Positions 1 to 8,027 are shown, numbered from the stretch's first letter. The stretch: DNA of 35,642 nt from an uncultured Oscillospiraceae bacterium (GCA_905236515.1 CAJOQP010000020.1:1-35642), one strand, 5' to 3'. Program-made: numbers and translations. Notes: generated by a model not told the origin, from the letters alone.

Positions 1-1491
1 GAGATGGATGCGGCTTCCAACAACGGCGTGGACAATATCCGTGCTCTGCGGGAAGATGCCATCTTCTCTCCCACTTCCGTCCGCAAACGCGTTTATATCG
101 TGGATGAGGTCCACATGCTCTCCATCGGTGCTTTCAATGCACTGCTGAAGATCCTGGAGGAACCACCGGAACATCTGATGTTCATACTGGCAACCACGGA
201 GCTGAACAAGGTGCCTGCCACGATCCTCTCCCGTTGTCAGCGATACTCCTTCAAGCGTATCAGCGTGCCCCAGATCCGGGACCGTCTGAATTACGTTGCA
301 TCTCAGGAGCCGTTTGAACTGGATACGGACGCCGCGGAGTTTATCGCACAGCTGTCTGACGGCGGCATGCGTGATGCTCTTTCTCTTCTGGACCAGTGTT
401 CCGGTACCGATCACATCACGGTGGAGACCGTCTATTCCGCTATGGGACTGGCAGGAAATCTTGCCATCTCTCAAATGATGGATCACATCCTCTCTCACAA
501 TGCAGAGGAAGCCGTCAAGCTGTTCCATCAGATGTGGAAGGATGGCAAAGACCCCTCTTCCATGTTAAATGAGATCAATTCCCTGTTGCGGGACGTGCTG
601 ATCACGAAGATCGCTCCCTCCGGCGGAAATGATCTGTTAAGCGGTACCTATGCCAAGGATACCCTGACACGGTTTTCCGGAGTCATGTCTCTGGCAGAGC
701 TTACCAGCCGGATGAATATCATTCAGGATGCACTGGGTGCCATGCGAACCTCCGTAAACTCCCGTATCGATGCAGAGCTGTGTCTGGTTCGTCTTTGTCA
801 GCCGGAACTGAGTTCCGGAGCGGACGCGCTGGAGTCCCGTATCGATCGGTTGGAAAAGATGCTGGCCGGCAAAATCCCGGCTCCCGCACCGGCAGTCCGA
901 GCAGCTCCCGCACCGGCAGCGGCGGCACCGGTTCCAGCACCTGCACCTGCTCCGACACCCAGGCCGGTTCCGGAACCTCAGATGCCGGACGGATCTCCCC
1001 TTCCGGAAGAGCCGCCCATGGAGGACGCGGAACCTTATCTCCCGGAGATACCTGAGGCACCGGTGAAATCGGAACCCCCTGCCCCGGCGGCAGCGGCAGA
1101 ACCTGTACCGGTTCCTTTGGAAGATCCCAATTCTCCCGGCGGATCCGTTTCCACGGAAGATCCTGCGTTCATCGAGCAGCTTAAGGATAATCTTCATGAG
1201 ATCCTGTCTTCCGGGCTGAAACACTTCATGCGGGATCCGTCCATTACATTCGTATTAAAGGCAAACATACTTAATCTGTACATTCCGGACAATTTCAAGT
1301 ATAGTATGCTTAATAAACAAGAGGTCATCAATACCTTCCGACAGGAAGCGTATAAATTATCCGGTCGTGAGATCAATGTGGTGATGCATGACAAAGCCTA
1401 TGACCACGCTGCACAGTCTTCCACGAAGGACGTGCACAATCTCGACCGATTCAAAGAAGTTCATTTTACAGGAGGAAACAATAATGGCTAA
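1..1491 (+). CDS. dnaX: DNA polymerase III subunit gamma/tau, 3' part (5' end outside window)
   Basis: This is the clamp-loader ATPase subunit of DNA polymerase III, which opens and loads the beta clamp at the replication fork. The reading frame is open from the first base, so the N-terminus with the Walker A motif lies outside the window. Visible motifs are MDAASNNGVDNIR, the Walker B-like DEVHMLS, the sensor region FILATTELNKVPATILSRCQR with its arginine finger, and the clamp-loader helical domain. After about residue 290 there is a long low-complexity Ala/Pro linker, then a C-terminal domain of about 110 residues typical of tau. The 3' end overlaps ybaB by 8 bases, so the two are translationally coupled. 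I saw no obvious A-rich slippery site for making a short gamma form. The family assignment is firm. Confidence 0.96.
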   Translation, partial: EMDAASNNGVDNIRALREDAIFSPTSVRKRVYIVDEVHMLSIGAFNALLKILEEPPEHLMFILATTELNKVPATILSRCQRYSFKRISVPQIRDRLNYVASQEPFELDTDAAEFIAQLSDGGMRDALSLLDQCSGTDHITVETVYSAMGLAGNLAISQMMDHILSHNAEEAVKLFHQMWKDGKDPSSMLNEINSLLRDVLITKIAPSGGNDLLSGTYAKDTLTRFSGVMSLAELTSRMNIIQDALGAMRTSVNSRIDAELCLVRLCQPELSSGADALESRIDRLEKMLAGKIPAPAPAVRAAPAPAAAAPVPAPAPAPTPRPVPEPQMPDGSPLPEEPPMEDAEPYLPEIPEAPVKSEPPAPAAAAEPVPVPLEDPNSPGGSVSTEDPAFIEQLKDNLHEILSSGLKHFMRDPSITFVLKANILNLYIPDNFKYSMLNKQEVINTFRQEAYKLSGREINVVMHDKAYDHAAQSSTKDVHNLDRFKEVHFTGGNNNG

Positions 1492-1801
1492 AGGTGGATT
1501 TGGCGGAGGTCAGGGCAACATGATGAAGCGCGCCCAGAAGATGCAGCAGGAATTTCTGAAGCTGCAGCAGGAGCTGGAATCGGCAAAATACGAAGGCACT
1601 GCCGGCGGCGGTGCTGTCAAGGCAGTCCTCATGGGCACCCGTGAATTCGAAAGCGTCACCATCGACCCCGAAGCAGTGGATCCCGATGATATCGAGATGC
1701 TGCAGGATATGATCGTTGCCGCAGTCAATGCCGCACTGAAGGCATCCGACGATGCGACCAACGCATCCATGGGCAAACTTCAGGCCGGATTCAATTTCTG
1801 A
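1484..1801 (+). CDS. ybaB: YbaB/EbfC family nucleoid-associated protein
   Basis: A small DNA-binding protein of 105 residues, the usual length for YbaB/EbfC, a dimeric nucleoid-associated protein. It has the Gly-rich start MAKGGFGGGQGNMMKRAQKM, a long amphipathic helix (QEFLKLQQELESAKYEG), the GGGAVKAVLMGTREFESVTIDPE strand region and the helix of DDIEMLQDMIVAAVNAAL. The start at 1484 follows AGGAGG with good spacing. It overlaps the end of dnaX, the classic dnaX-ybaB arrangement. recR, which normally follows as the third gene, is absent here: a terminator comes directly after the stop codon. Confidence 0.95.
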   Translation: MAKGGFGGGQGNMMKRAQKMQQEFLKLQQELESAKYEGTAGGGAVKAVLMGTREFESVTIDPEAVDPDDIEMLQDMIVAAVNAALKASDDATNASMGKLQAGFNF

Positions 1802-1818
1802 TCCTGATAATTAAGAGG

Positions 1819-1854
1819 AAGAAGCGGAAGCAGTATGTTTCCGCTTCTTTTTTG
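1819..1854 (+). terminator. Rho-independent terminator of dnaX-ybaB
   Basis: An 11-bp stem (AAGAAGCGGAA with TTCCGCTTCTT) lies 18 bases after the ybaB stop and is followed by a T tract. It closes the dnaX-ybaB unit. Confidence 0.85.
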
Positions 1855-1879
1855 ATTTTCCGCAAAAGCAGAGTATAAT
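1852..1879 (+). promoter_or_regulatory. Putative sigma-A promoter of the ADP-ribosylglycohydrolase gene
   Basis: TTGATT at 1852-1857 and TATAAT at 1874-1879 are separated by 16 bases. The -10 box is perfect and lies 31 bases before the start codon. The -35 box sits in the T tract of the preceding terminator. Confidence 0.6.
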
Positions 1880-1910
1880 GGTTTTCAGACTTTAGCGAGG
1901 GGGTATCCGA

Positions 1911-3239
1911 ATGTTCGGAGCAATCTGCGGGGATATAATAGGTTCCCGTTTTGAAGCACATAATATAAAGACAAAAGATTTTGAACTGATGCATCCGGAC
2001 TGCTGTTTCACGGATGACACGGTGATGACCATTGCCATAGCCAATGCACTTCACACCTACCGGGAAAACCGCAGTCTCTCCCAGTTCAAAGAGGAAGTAG
2101 CCTCCCAGATGCGATATCTAGGCACCAAGTATCCCAATGCCGGATACGGCGGCCGTTTCTATCAGTGGATTCATGATCCCACCATGGGCCCGTATCATAG
2201 CTTTGGTAACGGCAGCGCCATGCGGGTCTCCCCGGTGGCATGGGTCGCCGGAAGCATCGAAGAGGCTGAGATGCTGGCGCAGGCATCTGCAGAACCGACC
2301 CACGACCATCCTGAGGGGATCAAGGGGGCGAAGGCCATTGCCGCCGCCATCTACCTGGCCCGCCTGCAGAAGAGCAAACGGGAGATCCGGGAATACATTG
2401 AAGAGCACTATTATCCCCTTGATTTTTCTCTGGACGAGATTCGGGAGGACTACACCTTCGATGTCACCTGTCAGGGCAGTGTTCCTCAGGCCATCGTCGC
2501 GTTTCTGGAATCGGAATCCTATGAGGATACCATCCGAAATGCCATCTCCATCGGCGGAGACAGTGACACTATCGCAGCCATGGCCGGATCCATTGCGGAA
2601 GCTTTCTACCGTTCCGTTCCGGACGACATCCGTTCCTGGGCTATCAGCAAGCTGGACGAGACCCTAAAGGCCTGCTGCAGTATCTTCCTCACCGAATCTG
2701 AGGGAGAACATCCCCAGGAAGAACAGATCATGGGCGAGTTTCTCACCAACACGCTGCACACACTGGCCGGCGCCGCCGCCAAACGCGGCTGGTTGAAAGA
2801 TGCCTCCGAGATCATCTACGTACAGGATCTGTGGGAGACCGGTCAGCGTTTCGTAGCATACTGGATGGCGAATCCGGAATTCACCGCTCACTACGACGGG
2901 AACCGGAGAGCCATGTTCTATAACATCTCCACCGTTTCCCTGCTTGCGGGCATCTACTACGCGCTGGACTATAACATTGATGCAGCCAGTTTCGATGCCG
3001 ACCGCATCTTCCGGGAACTGTTTAATGGCAATATCTACGATACTGTGGCCGGTGTCGCTTCCATCGACCTTTCCGACCTTCAGAATTTCGTCAATGAGCA
3101 GTACCGGGATCTGGACATCCTCATCGGCAACTATGATCCGGATGAAGACACCCGGGAAAAGCTGCTGTATCAGGTGGCCTGTGCATTCTTCCAGATCGGA
3201 TGCAGCATCGAACTGCATGATCTTGGTGCCGGCCTCTGA
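1911..3239 (+). CDS. ADP-ribosylglycohydrolase (DraG family) with extra C-terminal domain
   Basis: A 442-residue protein. Residues 1-265 form a DraG/ARH-type ADP-ribosylglycohydrolase, a dinuclear-metal enzyme that removes ADP-ribose from proteins, nucleic acids or small molecules. Metal-binding motifs are visible: GAICGDIIGSRFE at the start, FTDDT (D35, D36, T37), SFGNGSAMRV (about 97-106), the HDHPEG loop (131-136) and GGDSDT (215-220). Residues of about 270-442 form an extra domain that I do not recognise; it looks helical, with acidic stretches near NYDPDEDTREK, and the usual family length is only 260-350 residues. The gene stands alone between two terminators. The start at 1911 follows GCGAGGGGGTATCCGA. 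The substrate cannot be told from sequence. Confidence 0.88.
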   Translation: MFGAICGDIIGSRFEAHNIKTKDFELMHPDCCFTDDTVMTIAIANALHTYRENRSLSQFKEEVASQMRYLGTKYPNAGYGGRFYQWIHDPTMGPYHSFGNGSAMRVSPVAWVAGSIEEAEMLAQASAEPTHDHPEGIKGAKAIAAAIYLARLQKSKREIREYIEEHYYPLDFSLDEIREDYTFDVTCQGSVPQAIVAFLESESYEDTIRNAISIGGDSDTIAAMAGSIAEAFYRSVPDDIRSWAISKLDETLKACCSIFLTESEGEHPQEEQIMGEFLTNTLHTLAGAAAKRGWLKDASEIIYVQDLWETGQRFVAYWMANPEFTAHYDGNRRAMFYNISTVSLLAGIYYALDYNIDAASFDADRIFRELFNGNIYDTVAGVASIDLSDLQNFVNEQYRDLDILIGNYDPDEDTREKLLYQVACAFFQIGCSIELHDLGAGL

Positions 3240-3250
3240 CATGAGAAAAC

Positions 3251-3292
3251 AAAAAAATTGCTTCCGACATCATGTGTCAGAAGCAATTTTTT
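3251..3292. terminator. Bidirectional terminator between ADP-ribosylglycohydrolase and rplT
   Basis: An inverted repeat of about 18 bp with one mismatch. A run of A precedes it and a run of T follows it, so it can end transcription from both convergent genes. Confidence 0.88.
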
Positions 3293-3306
3293 GTTTTATG
3301 AATGGA

Positions 3307-3669
3307 TCAGGCCTTTGCCAGAGCGTCCTTGGACTTCTCGCACAGAGCGGTGAAAGCCTCGGGATCATGGATCGCCATCTCGGAGATCATCTTGCGGTTC
3401 ATATCGACACCGGCAAGTTTCAGGCCGTGCATGAAGGTGGAGTAGTTCATGTCGTTCATCTTGCAGCCGGCGGAGATACGGGTGATCCACAGCTGACGGA
3501 ACTCACGTTTCTTTGCCTTACGTCCGACATATGCGTAGCGGCCGGATTTCATGACCTGCTGATTGGCCATCTTGAAGTGACGGGATTTATTTCCCCAGTA
3601 GCCCTTAGCAAGTCCGATTACTTTTTTTCTATGTTTACGCGTCATCATCGCGCCTTTAACTCTAGCCAT
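3307..3669 (-). CDS. rplT: 50S ribosomal protein L20
   Basis: L20 binds 23S rRNA early in large-subunit assembly. The 120-residue product has the family start MARVKGAMMTRKHRKKVIGLAKGYWG, the FKMANQQVMKSGRYAYVGRKAKKREFRQLWITRI block and the C-terminal FMHGLKLAGVDMNRKMISEMAIHDPEAF. The start follows TAGGAGGAAAAAATA. It is the last gene of infC-rpmI-rplT, 33 bases after rpmI. In Bacillota, L20 also represses this operon by binding the infC leader, and the leader here fits that model. Confidence 0.98.
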   Translation of the reverse strand: MARVKGAMMTRKHRKKVIGLAKGYWGNKSRHFKMANQQVMKSGRYAYVGRKAKKREFRQLWITRISAGCKMNDMNYSTFMHGLKLAGVDMNRKMISEMAIHDPEAFTALCEKSKDALAKA

Positions 3670-3702
3670 TATTTTTTCCTCCTAATTTATTTCGTTCACC
3701 GA

Positions 3703-3900
3703 TTATTTGTACGGGATCATTTTCTTGATGGTTGCGGTGTTGGTTCCGTCAGCATAGGTACCGGAACGAAGACGACGGCAACGTTTGGTGTCCTTCTTAG
3801 TCAGAATATGGCTCTTATAGGCATGGGCGCGTTTCACTTTACCATTCTTGGTCAGGTTGAATCTTTTCTTAGCGCCGCTGTGAGTTTTCATCTTGGGCAT
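3703..3900 (-). CDS. rpmI: 50S ribosomal protein L35
   Basis: A 65-residue basic protein with the L35 signature: [27 protein letters not shown] near the start and [22 protein letters not shown] at the end. It is a structural protein of the 50S subunit. The start follows AAAGGAGATAG. It lies between infC and rplT in the standard order. The 65 bases between it and infC contain a short GC-rich inverted repeat without a T tract. Confidence 0.98.
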   Translation of the reverse strand: MPKMKTHSGAKKRFNLTKNGKVKRAHAYKSHILTKKDTKRCRRLRSGTYADGTNTATIKKMIPYK

Positions 3901-3965
3901 GATTATCTATCTCCTTTATAGGTTTTCTCGTCCGCTCTTCCGGGGGGAAGACCGGCTTATTGACA

Positions 3966-4592
3966 TTATTCTTCCGAAGAAGCCTCCGCTGCAGGAGCTT
4001 TCGCTTCCGCCTCTCTGGCGGCACGCTCGGCCTCTTCCTGTTTTCTTTTCTTTTCCTTGGCAGCTTTCTGGATCTGCGCCTGGGATTTGGGAGAGATGAA
4101 CATGGACATGTTGCGTCCTTCCAGTTTCGGATCCTTATCCATATTTCCCACTTCGCCGCATCCTTCGGCAAACTTTCTCAGGATATCCTTGCCGATATCC
4201 GTATGTGCCATTTCACGTCCGCGGAAACGGACCGTCACTTTGACACGATCGCCGTCTCCAAGGAATTTCACCGCGTTCTTCAGTTTGGTGTTGAAATCGT
4301 TGTCGCCGATACCCGGAGACATGCGAATCTCTTTCACTTCCATGACACGCTGGTTCTTCTTGGCTTCCTTGGCACGTTTGGCCTGTTCAAACCGGAACTT
4401 GCCGTAATCCATGATTTTGCATACGGGAGGTTTCGCATTGGGAGAGATCTTTACAAGATCCAGTCCCTTCTCTGCTGCGATACGGTTAGCTTCCTCACTG
4501 GATACGATACCCAGCTGCTCACCATCTTCCCCGATCAGTCGAACTTCTTTGTCGATGATAGCATCATTCAGTTCATGTTCCGCCTTTGCGAT
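3966..4592 (-). CDS. infC: Translation initiation factor IF-3, probable AUC start
   Basis: IF-3 binds the 30S subunit and checks the start codon and initiator tRNA. The reading frame encodes both domains: N-terminal ELNDAIIDKEVRLIGEDGEQLG, linker KPPVCKIMDYGKFRFEQ, and the C-terminal domain with the RFRGREMAHTDIG loop. The only in-frame ATG near a sensible place (MDYGKFRF, 4412) would delete the whole N-domain. An in-frame TGA lies 18 bases upstream of 4592. Between that stop and the conserved ELNDAI block no ATG, GTG or TTG occurs in frame. ATC at 4592-4590 sits 9 bases after GGAGG, so AUC is the best start, giving 208 residues. Rare starts (AUU, AUC) are known in infC and allow autoregulation. 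The tail after about residue 175 is an Ala/Glu/Lys-rich extension. Confidence 0.95.
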   Translation of the reverse strand: MAKAEHELNDAIIDKEVRLIGEDGEQLGIVSSEEANRIAAEKGLDLVKISPNAKPPVCKIMDYGKFRFEQAKRAKEAKKNQRVMEVKEIRMSPGIGDNDFNTKLKNAVKFLGDGDRVKVTVRFRGREMAHTDIGKDILRKFAEGCGEVGNMDKDPKLEGRNMSMFISPKSQAQIQKAAKEKKRKQEEAERAAREAEAKAPAAEASSEE

Positions 4593-4765
4593 CTTTACAC
4601 ACCTCCATCAAGTGAATAGCAATAAAAAAACGGATGCAGGGCATCCGTACAACAACACAAACAAACCACACCTGAACACAGGTGCTGTTTTGATCCATGT
4701 TAACACCAGAAGCACGTTTAAGCCGCTGGGTGAGGACGGGGATGCCGGCCTGCTTTCTTTTTACC
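4593..4765 (-). promoter_or_regulatory. infC leader, L20-leader type attenuator
   Basis: From the promoter at 4772-4800, transcription should start near 4765, giving a leader of about 170 nt. The leader holds GGCAUCC near its 5' end (4740-4746), which is complementary to the GGAUGCC of the terminator's left arm (4624-4647), so an antiterminator and a terminator can form alternatively. In Bacillota this leader class responds to ribosomal protein L20, encoded by the last gene of the operon. The exact L20-binding fold was not verified. Confidence 0.7.
4624..4647 (-). terminator. Leader attenuator terminator upstream of infC
   Basis: On the minus strand CGGATGC-CCT-GCATCCG is followed by seven T residues, 32 bases before the infC start. 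It is an intrinsic terminator inside the 5' leader and therefore a regulatory attenuator. Confidence 0.85.
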
Positions 4766-4771
4766 TAGTAA

Positions 4772-4800
4772 AATATAGCAGTCGGCATCCCTCATGTCAA
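4772..4800 (-). promoter_or_regulatory. Sigma-A promoter of infC-rpmI-rplT
   Basis: On the minus strand TTGACA (4800-4795) and TATATT (4777-4772) are separated by 17 bases. The -35 box is perfect, as expected for a ribosomal operon. Confidence 0.75.
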
Positions 4801-4830
4801 GGTTTATTTCCCGGAATCCGGGACTTTTTC

Positions 4831-5532
4831 TCAGGTTTCCGGTGTATTTTCCGCGTTTTCCTCGGTTTTTTCCGCCTCTTCCCGCTCCAGAGCGAGTTTT
4901 ACGAGGCGGCTGGTTCCCAGACGGGAACAGCCCAGAGTAAGATACTGCGCAGCATCCTCCACGGAAGAGATCCCGCCGGCAGCCTTGATCTTCAGCGATG
5001 CCGGAGCGTTTGCCCGCATGAGAGCCACATCCTCCGGGGTCGCTCCTCCCCCGGCAAATCCGGTGGAGGTCTTAATATAATCAGCACCGCAGTCGGACAC
5101 GATCTGGCACAGCCGGATCTTCTCTTCGTCCGTCAGCTTGCAGCACTCGATGATCACCTTCAGGACGGCACCTTCCGACGCTGCCCGCACACTTCGGATA
5201 TCGTTGGCGACCTCTGCCCAGCATCCGTCCTTCACCATGGAGAGATTGACTACCATGTCGATCTCATCGGCGCCGTTGTGGATGGCATCCTTCGTCTCAA
5301 AGACTTTGACAGCGGTAGTTGCCGTGCCGTGGGGAAATCCCACCACGGTGCAGATGCGCATCTTATTCTGCACATAGCGTCTTGCGCCCGCCACATGACA
5401 GGGCGGGATGCACACGGATGCGCAGTTAAAGCGGATGGCCTCGTCGCACAGTTTGCGGATCTCGGAGGCCTTTGCCTCCGGTTTGAGCAGCGTGTGGTCA
5501 CAGTATGTCAGGATCTGTTCTAATTCCATCAT
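4831..5532 (-). CDS. deoC: Deoxyribose-phosphate aldolase
   Basis: DERA reversibly cleaves 2-deoxyribose 5-phosphate to acetaldehyde and glyceraldehyde 3-phosphate, feeding deoxynucleoside carbon into glycolysis. The 233-residue TIM-barrel protein shows CDHTLLKPEA at the start, the acid/base aspartate in GADEIDMVVN (D92), the Schiff-base lysine in IKTSTGF (K154) and the relay lysine in KIKAAGGI (K183). The last 20 residues are a Glu-rich tail outside the fold. The start is the first of two consecutive ATGs, after AGGAGACAGAATT. It lies 12 bases after the glyoxalase-like gene and probably shares its promoter. No other deo genes are nearby. Confidence 0.96.
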   Translation of the reverse strand: MMELEQILTYCDHTLLKPEAKASEIRKLCDEAIRFNCASVCIPPCHVAGARRYVQNKMRICTVVGFPHGTATTAVKVFETKDAIHNGADEIDMVVNLSMVKDGCWAEVANDIRSVRAASEGAVLKVIIECCKLTDEEKIRLCQIVSDCGADYIKTSTGFAGGGATPEDVALMRANAPASLKIKAAGGISSVEDAAQYLTLGCSRLGTSRLVKLALEREEAEKTEENAENTPET

Positions 5533-5544
5533 AATTCTGTCTCC

Positions 5545-5916
5545 TTACCGTTTTTCAGGTATGATCTCGATCCAGTATCCATCGGGATCCTCGATAAAAT
5601 AAATACCCATGGAGGGGTTTTCAAAGCAGATGCATCCCATTTTCTCGTGCCGTGCGTGTGCCGCTTCCATATCCGGTACCGCAAATGCAAGATGGAACTC
5701 CTGTTCTCCGAGGTCATAGGGCTCGGTCCGGTCCACGAGATACGTCAGTTCCAGCTGAAAGTCCGTCACACCATCTCCGAGAAAGACCAGCTTATAGCTG
5801 CCGTCGGAGGCATTCTTCTCCCGCACCGGCTTGAGATCCAGTGCTTCCTCGTAGAATTTCAGGCTTCGTTCCAGATCCAGGATGTTGAAATTAAAATGGT
5901 TGAACTGAAACATCAT
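5545..5916 (-). CDS. Glyoxalase I-like VOC family protein
   Basis: A 123-residue vicinal-oxygen-chelate protein resembling lactoylglutathione lyase, which isomerises the hemithioacetal of methylglyoxal. The four metal-ligand positions are present: H7 (FNHFNFNILDLERS), E56 (FQLELTYL), H75 (EFHLAFAV) and E117 (YWIEIIPE). PSMGIYFIEDPDGYWIEI is the typical C-terminal strand-loop. Two adjacent ATGs (5916, 5913) follow GGAGGAATC; the second has better spacing, so the true start may be 5913. It is the first gene of a unit with deoC. Clostridia often lack glutathione, so another thiol or a different VOC substrate is possible. Confidence 0.87.
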   Translation of the reverse strand: MMFQFNHFNFNILDLERSLKFYEEALDLKPVREKNASDGSYKLVFLGDGVTDFQLELTYLVDRTEPYDLGEQEFHLAFAVPDMEAAHARHEKMGCICFENPSMGIYFIEDPDGYWIEIIPEKR

Positions 5917-5953
5917 GATTCCTCCCTCGGAAAGAATTTCTCTGTGTAATCTG

Positions 5954-5982
5954 AGTATAGCCGTCAAAGGTATAAAAGTCAA
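5954..5982 (-). promoter_or_regulatory. Putative promoter of the glyoxalase-deoC unit
   Basis: On the minus strand TTGACT (5982-5977) and TATACT (5959-5954) have 17-bp spacing and lie 38 bases before the first start codon. Confidence 0.65.
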
Positions 5983-6036
5983 AACAGGCCGCACTTTTCT
6001 CTTCCCGGTTCCTTCACAAAAAATTATTAAAAAGCA

Positions 6037-6065
6037 TTGGAAAAAAACAGTGGTGACTGTATAAT
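6037..6065 (+). promoter_or_regulatory. Putative promoter of the glycogen operon
   Basis: TTGGAA (6037-6042) and TATAAT (6060-6065) are 17 bases apart, 30 bases upstream of the first start codon. They are back-to-back with the promoter at 5954-5982. Confidence 0.7.
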
Positions 6066-6095
6066 GAAACTAACGAAATATGATGGGAGAATACT

Positions 6096-8027
6096 ATGGA
6101 TTTTACTGCTTTGAAAGAAAAATATATTCCCTCTGCAGACATTTTCCTTTACAACACCGGCAGAGCCCGCAAAGCCTGGCTCCTGTTCGGCTGTCATTAT
6201 ATCAAGGAAGAAAAGCTCCATATGTTCGTCGTCTGGGCTCCCAACGCCATACAGGTTTCCGTGGTAGGCAACTTCAATGACTGGAATCCCGAAGCCAATC
6301 CCATGATCCGTGAGGATACCGGGATCTGGTATACCTTCATGGACAATGTCCATCACGGCGACTATTACAAATATGCCATCACGGCTGCAGACGGCAACAC
6401 CATGCTGAAAGCAGACCCCTGCGCATTTTGGTCAGAAACCGATCTGAATACCGCGTCCCGGGTCTATGATGAAAAACCGTTCAAATGGAAGGATTCACGG
6501 TTCCTGAAAAAGAGAGCCGAGACCAATGCTCTCACGTCACCCATGACCATCTACGAGGTGCATCTCGGTTCCTGGAAGGATTTTCCTGACAGCGACCGTC
6601 CCATGTACCGGGATCTGGCCGACAGTCTTGCGGAATACTGCAAGGCACAGGGATACACCCATGTGGAACTGATGCCGATCACCGAGTACCCCTTCCCCAT
6701 GTCCTGGGGCTATCAGGTCACCGGTTACTACGCTCCCACTTCCCGCTACGGCGAACCGGATGATTTTAAATACTTTGTCAACACACTGCATGCCGCCGGC
6801 ATCGGCGTCATCATCGACTGGGTCCCCGCCCACTTCCCCCGCGACGCACACGGTCTGGCGGAATTTGACGGCACCCGGCTGTATGAATGCAAGGAGAAAC
6901 GGATGAGCGAGCATCCGGAATGGGGCACACTGATCTTCGATTACGAAATGCCGCAGGTTCAGAGCTTCCTGATCTCCTCTGCCTGCATGTTCTTTGACCG
7001 CTATCACGTGGACGGAATCCGTGTGGACGCCGTGTCCTCCATGCTGTATCTCGACTACGGCCGGAAAGATGGCGAATACACTCGCAACCGCGAAGGCGGC
7101 AACATCAACCTCGGTGCTGTGGATTTCCTTCGAAATCTCAACACAGCTGTCCTCACGACCTATCCCGGTGCCGTGACCATTGCAGAAGAATCCACTTCCT
7201 ATCCTCTGGTCACCTACCCGCCCGATAACGGAGGACTTGGCTTTACATTCAAATGGGATATGGGCTTCATGCACGACACTCTGGATTACATGTCTCTGGA
7301 TCCGTATTTCCGTTCCGGAAGCCACAGCAAACTGACCTTCTCCATGATGTACGCATTTTCCGAGAACTTCATCCTGGCTTATTCCCATGACGAAGTGGTT
7401 CACGGAAAGTGCTCCATGATCAACAAGATGGCCGGTGACTACGACCAGAAGTTTGCCTCTCTGCGCGCGCTGTACGGCTACCAGTTCGCCCATCCGGGCA
7501 AGAAACTGACCTTCATGGGATCCGAATTCGGTCAGTTTATCGAGTGGAACTTCCAGCAGCCTCTGGACTGGCTTCTGCTGGATTACCCGAAACACCGGGA
7601 GATGCAGGACTACACCAGAGCACTCAATGAGATCTACAAGAAATACGGTGCCATGTATGAGATCGACAAGTCCTGGGACGGTTTTAAGTGGCTGAATGTG
7701 GATGATACCGGACGTTCTTCCATCGCATTCCTGCGTACCGGCACCACCGACGGCGCCGGAAAATATCTCATCTGTGTCAGCAACTTCACGCCCAACACCT
7801 ATGAGAACTTCCAGATCGGTGTTCCCATGGAAGGCAGGGTCAAAGAGATCCTCAGCAGTGACGATATCCGTTTCGGCGGAACCGGCCAGCTGAACACCGG
7901 GATCATCAAGAGCAAACCGGAAGGATTCCTGGACATGGGACATTCCGTACGGTTCACTCTCCCCGGAATGAGCACTCTGTATTTCAGCTATACTCCCGCA
8001 AAACCCAAAACGAAAAAAAGCAAATGA
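6096..8027 (+). CDS. glgB: 1,4-alpha-glucan branching enzyme
   Basis: A GH13 enzyme that moves alpha-1,4 glucan segments to form alpha-1,6 branches in glycogen. At 643 residues it has an N-terminal CBM48-type domain (about 30-130, with FVVWAPNAIQVSVVGNFNDW) and a catalytic barrel. GlgB motifs are seen in order: TIYEVHLGSW, ELMPITEYPFPMSWGYQVTGYYAPTSRYG, VIIDWVPAHFPRDAHGL, DGIRVDAVSSMLY (nucleophile D311), TIAEEST (acid/base about E364), AYSHDEVVHGK and FMGSEFGQFIEWN. The C-terminal beta domain ends in a Lys-rich tail. The start follows GATGGGAGA. It is the first gene of an operon with glgA and a GH13 glycosidase. glgC/glgD for ADP-glucose synthesis are not in the window. Confidence 0.96.
   Translation: MDFTALKEKYIPSADIFLYNTGRARKAWLLFGCHYIKEEKLHMFVVWAPNAIQVSVVGNFNDWNPEANPMIREDTGIWYTFMDNVHHGDYYKYAITAADGNTMLKADPCAFWSETDLNTASRVYDEKPFKWKDSRFLKKRAETNALTSPMTIYEVHLGSWKDFPDSDRPMYRDLADSLAEYCKAQGYTHVELMPITEYPFPMSWGYQVTGYYAPTSRYGEPDDFKYFVNTLHAAGIGVIIDWVPAHFPRDAHGLAEFDGTRLYECKEKRMSEHPEWGTLIFDYEMPQVQSFLISSACMFFDRYHVDGIRVDAVSSMLYLDYGRKDGEYTRNREGGNINLGAVDFLRNLNTAVLTTYPGAVTIAEESTSYPLVTYPPDNGGLGFTFKWDMGFMHDTLDYMSLDPYFRSGSHSKLTFSMMYAFSENFILAYSHDEVVHGKCSMINKMAGDYDQKFASLRALYGYQFAHPGKKLTFMGSEFGQFIEWNFQQPLDWLLLDYPKHREMQDYTRALNEIYKKYGAMYEIDKSWDGFKWLNVDDTGRSSIAFLRTGTTDGAGKYLICVSNFTPNTYENFQIGVPMEGRVKEILSSDDIRFGGTGQLNTGIIKSKPEGFLDMGHSVRFTLPGMSTLYFSYTPAKPKTKKSK

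Noticed and set aside
637..1224. 195-residue Arg-rich frame opposite the dnaX linker
   Set aside because: Artefact of the Ala/Pro-rich repeats of the tau linker read backwards.
4738..4792. Long leader RNA hairpin (GGGATGCCGACTGCT with AGCAGGCCGGCATCCC)
   Set aside because: One arm lies in the spacer of the infC promoter, so it is not transcribed from that promoter. It could form only in readthrough RNA from deoC.
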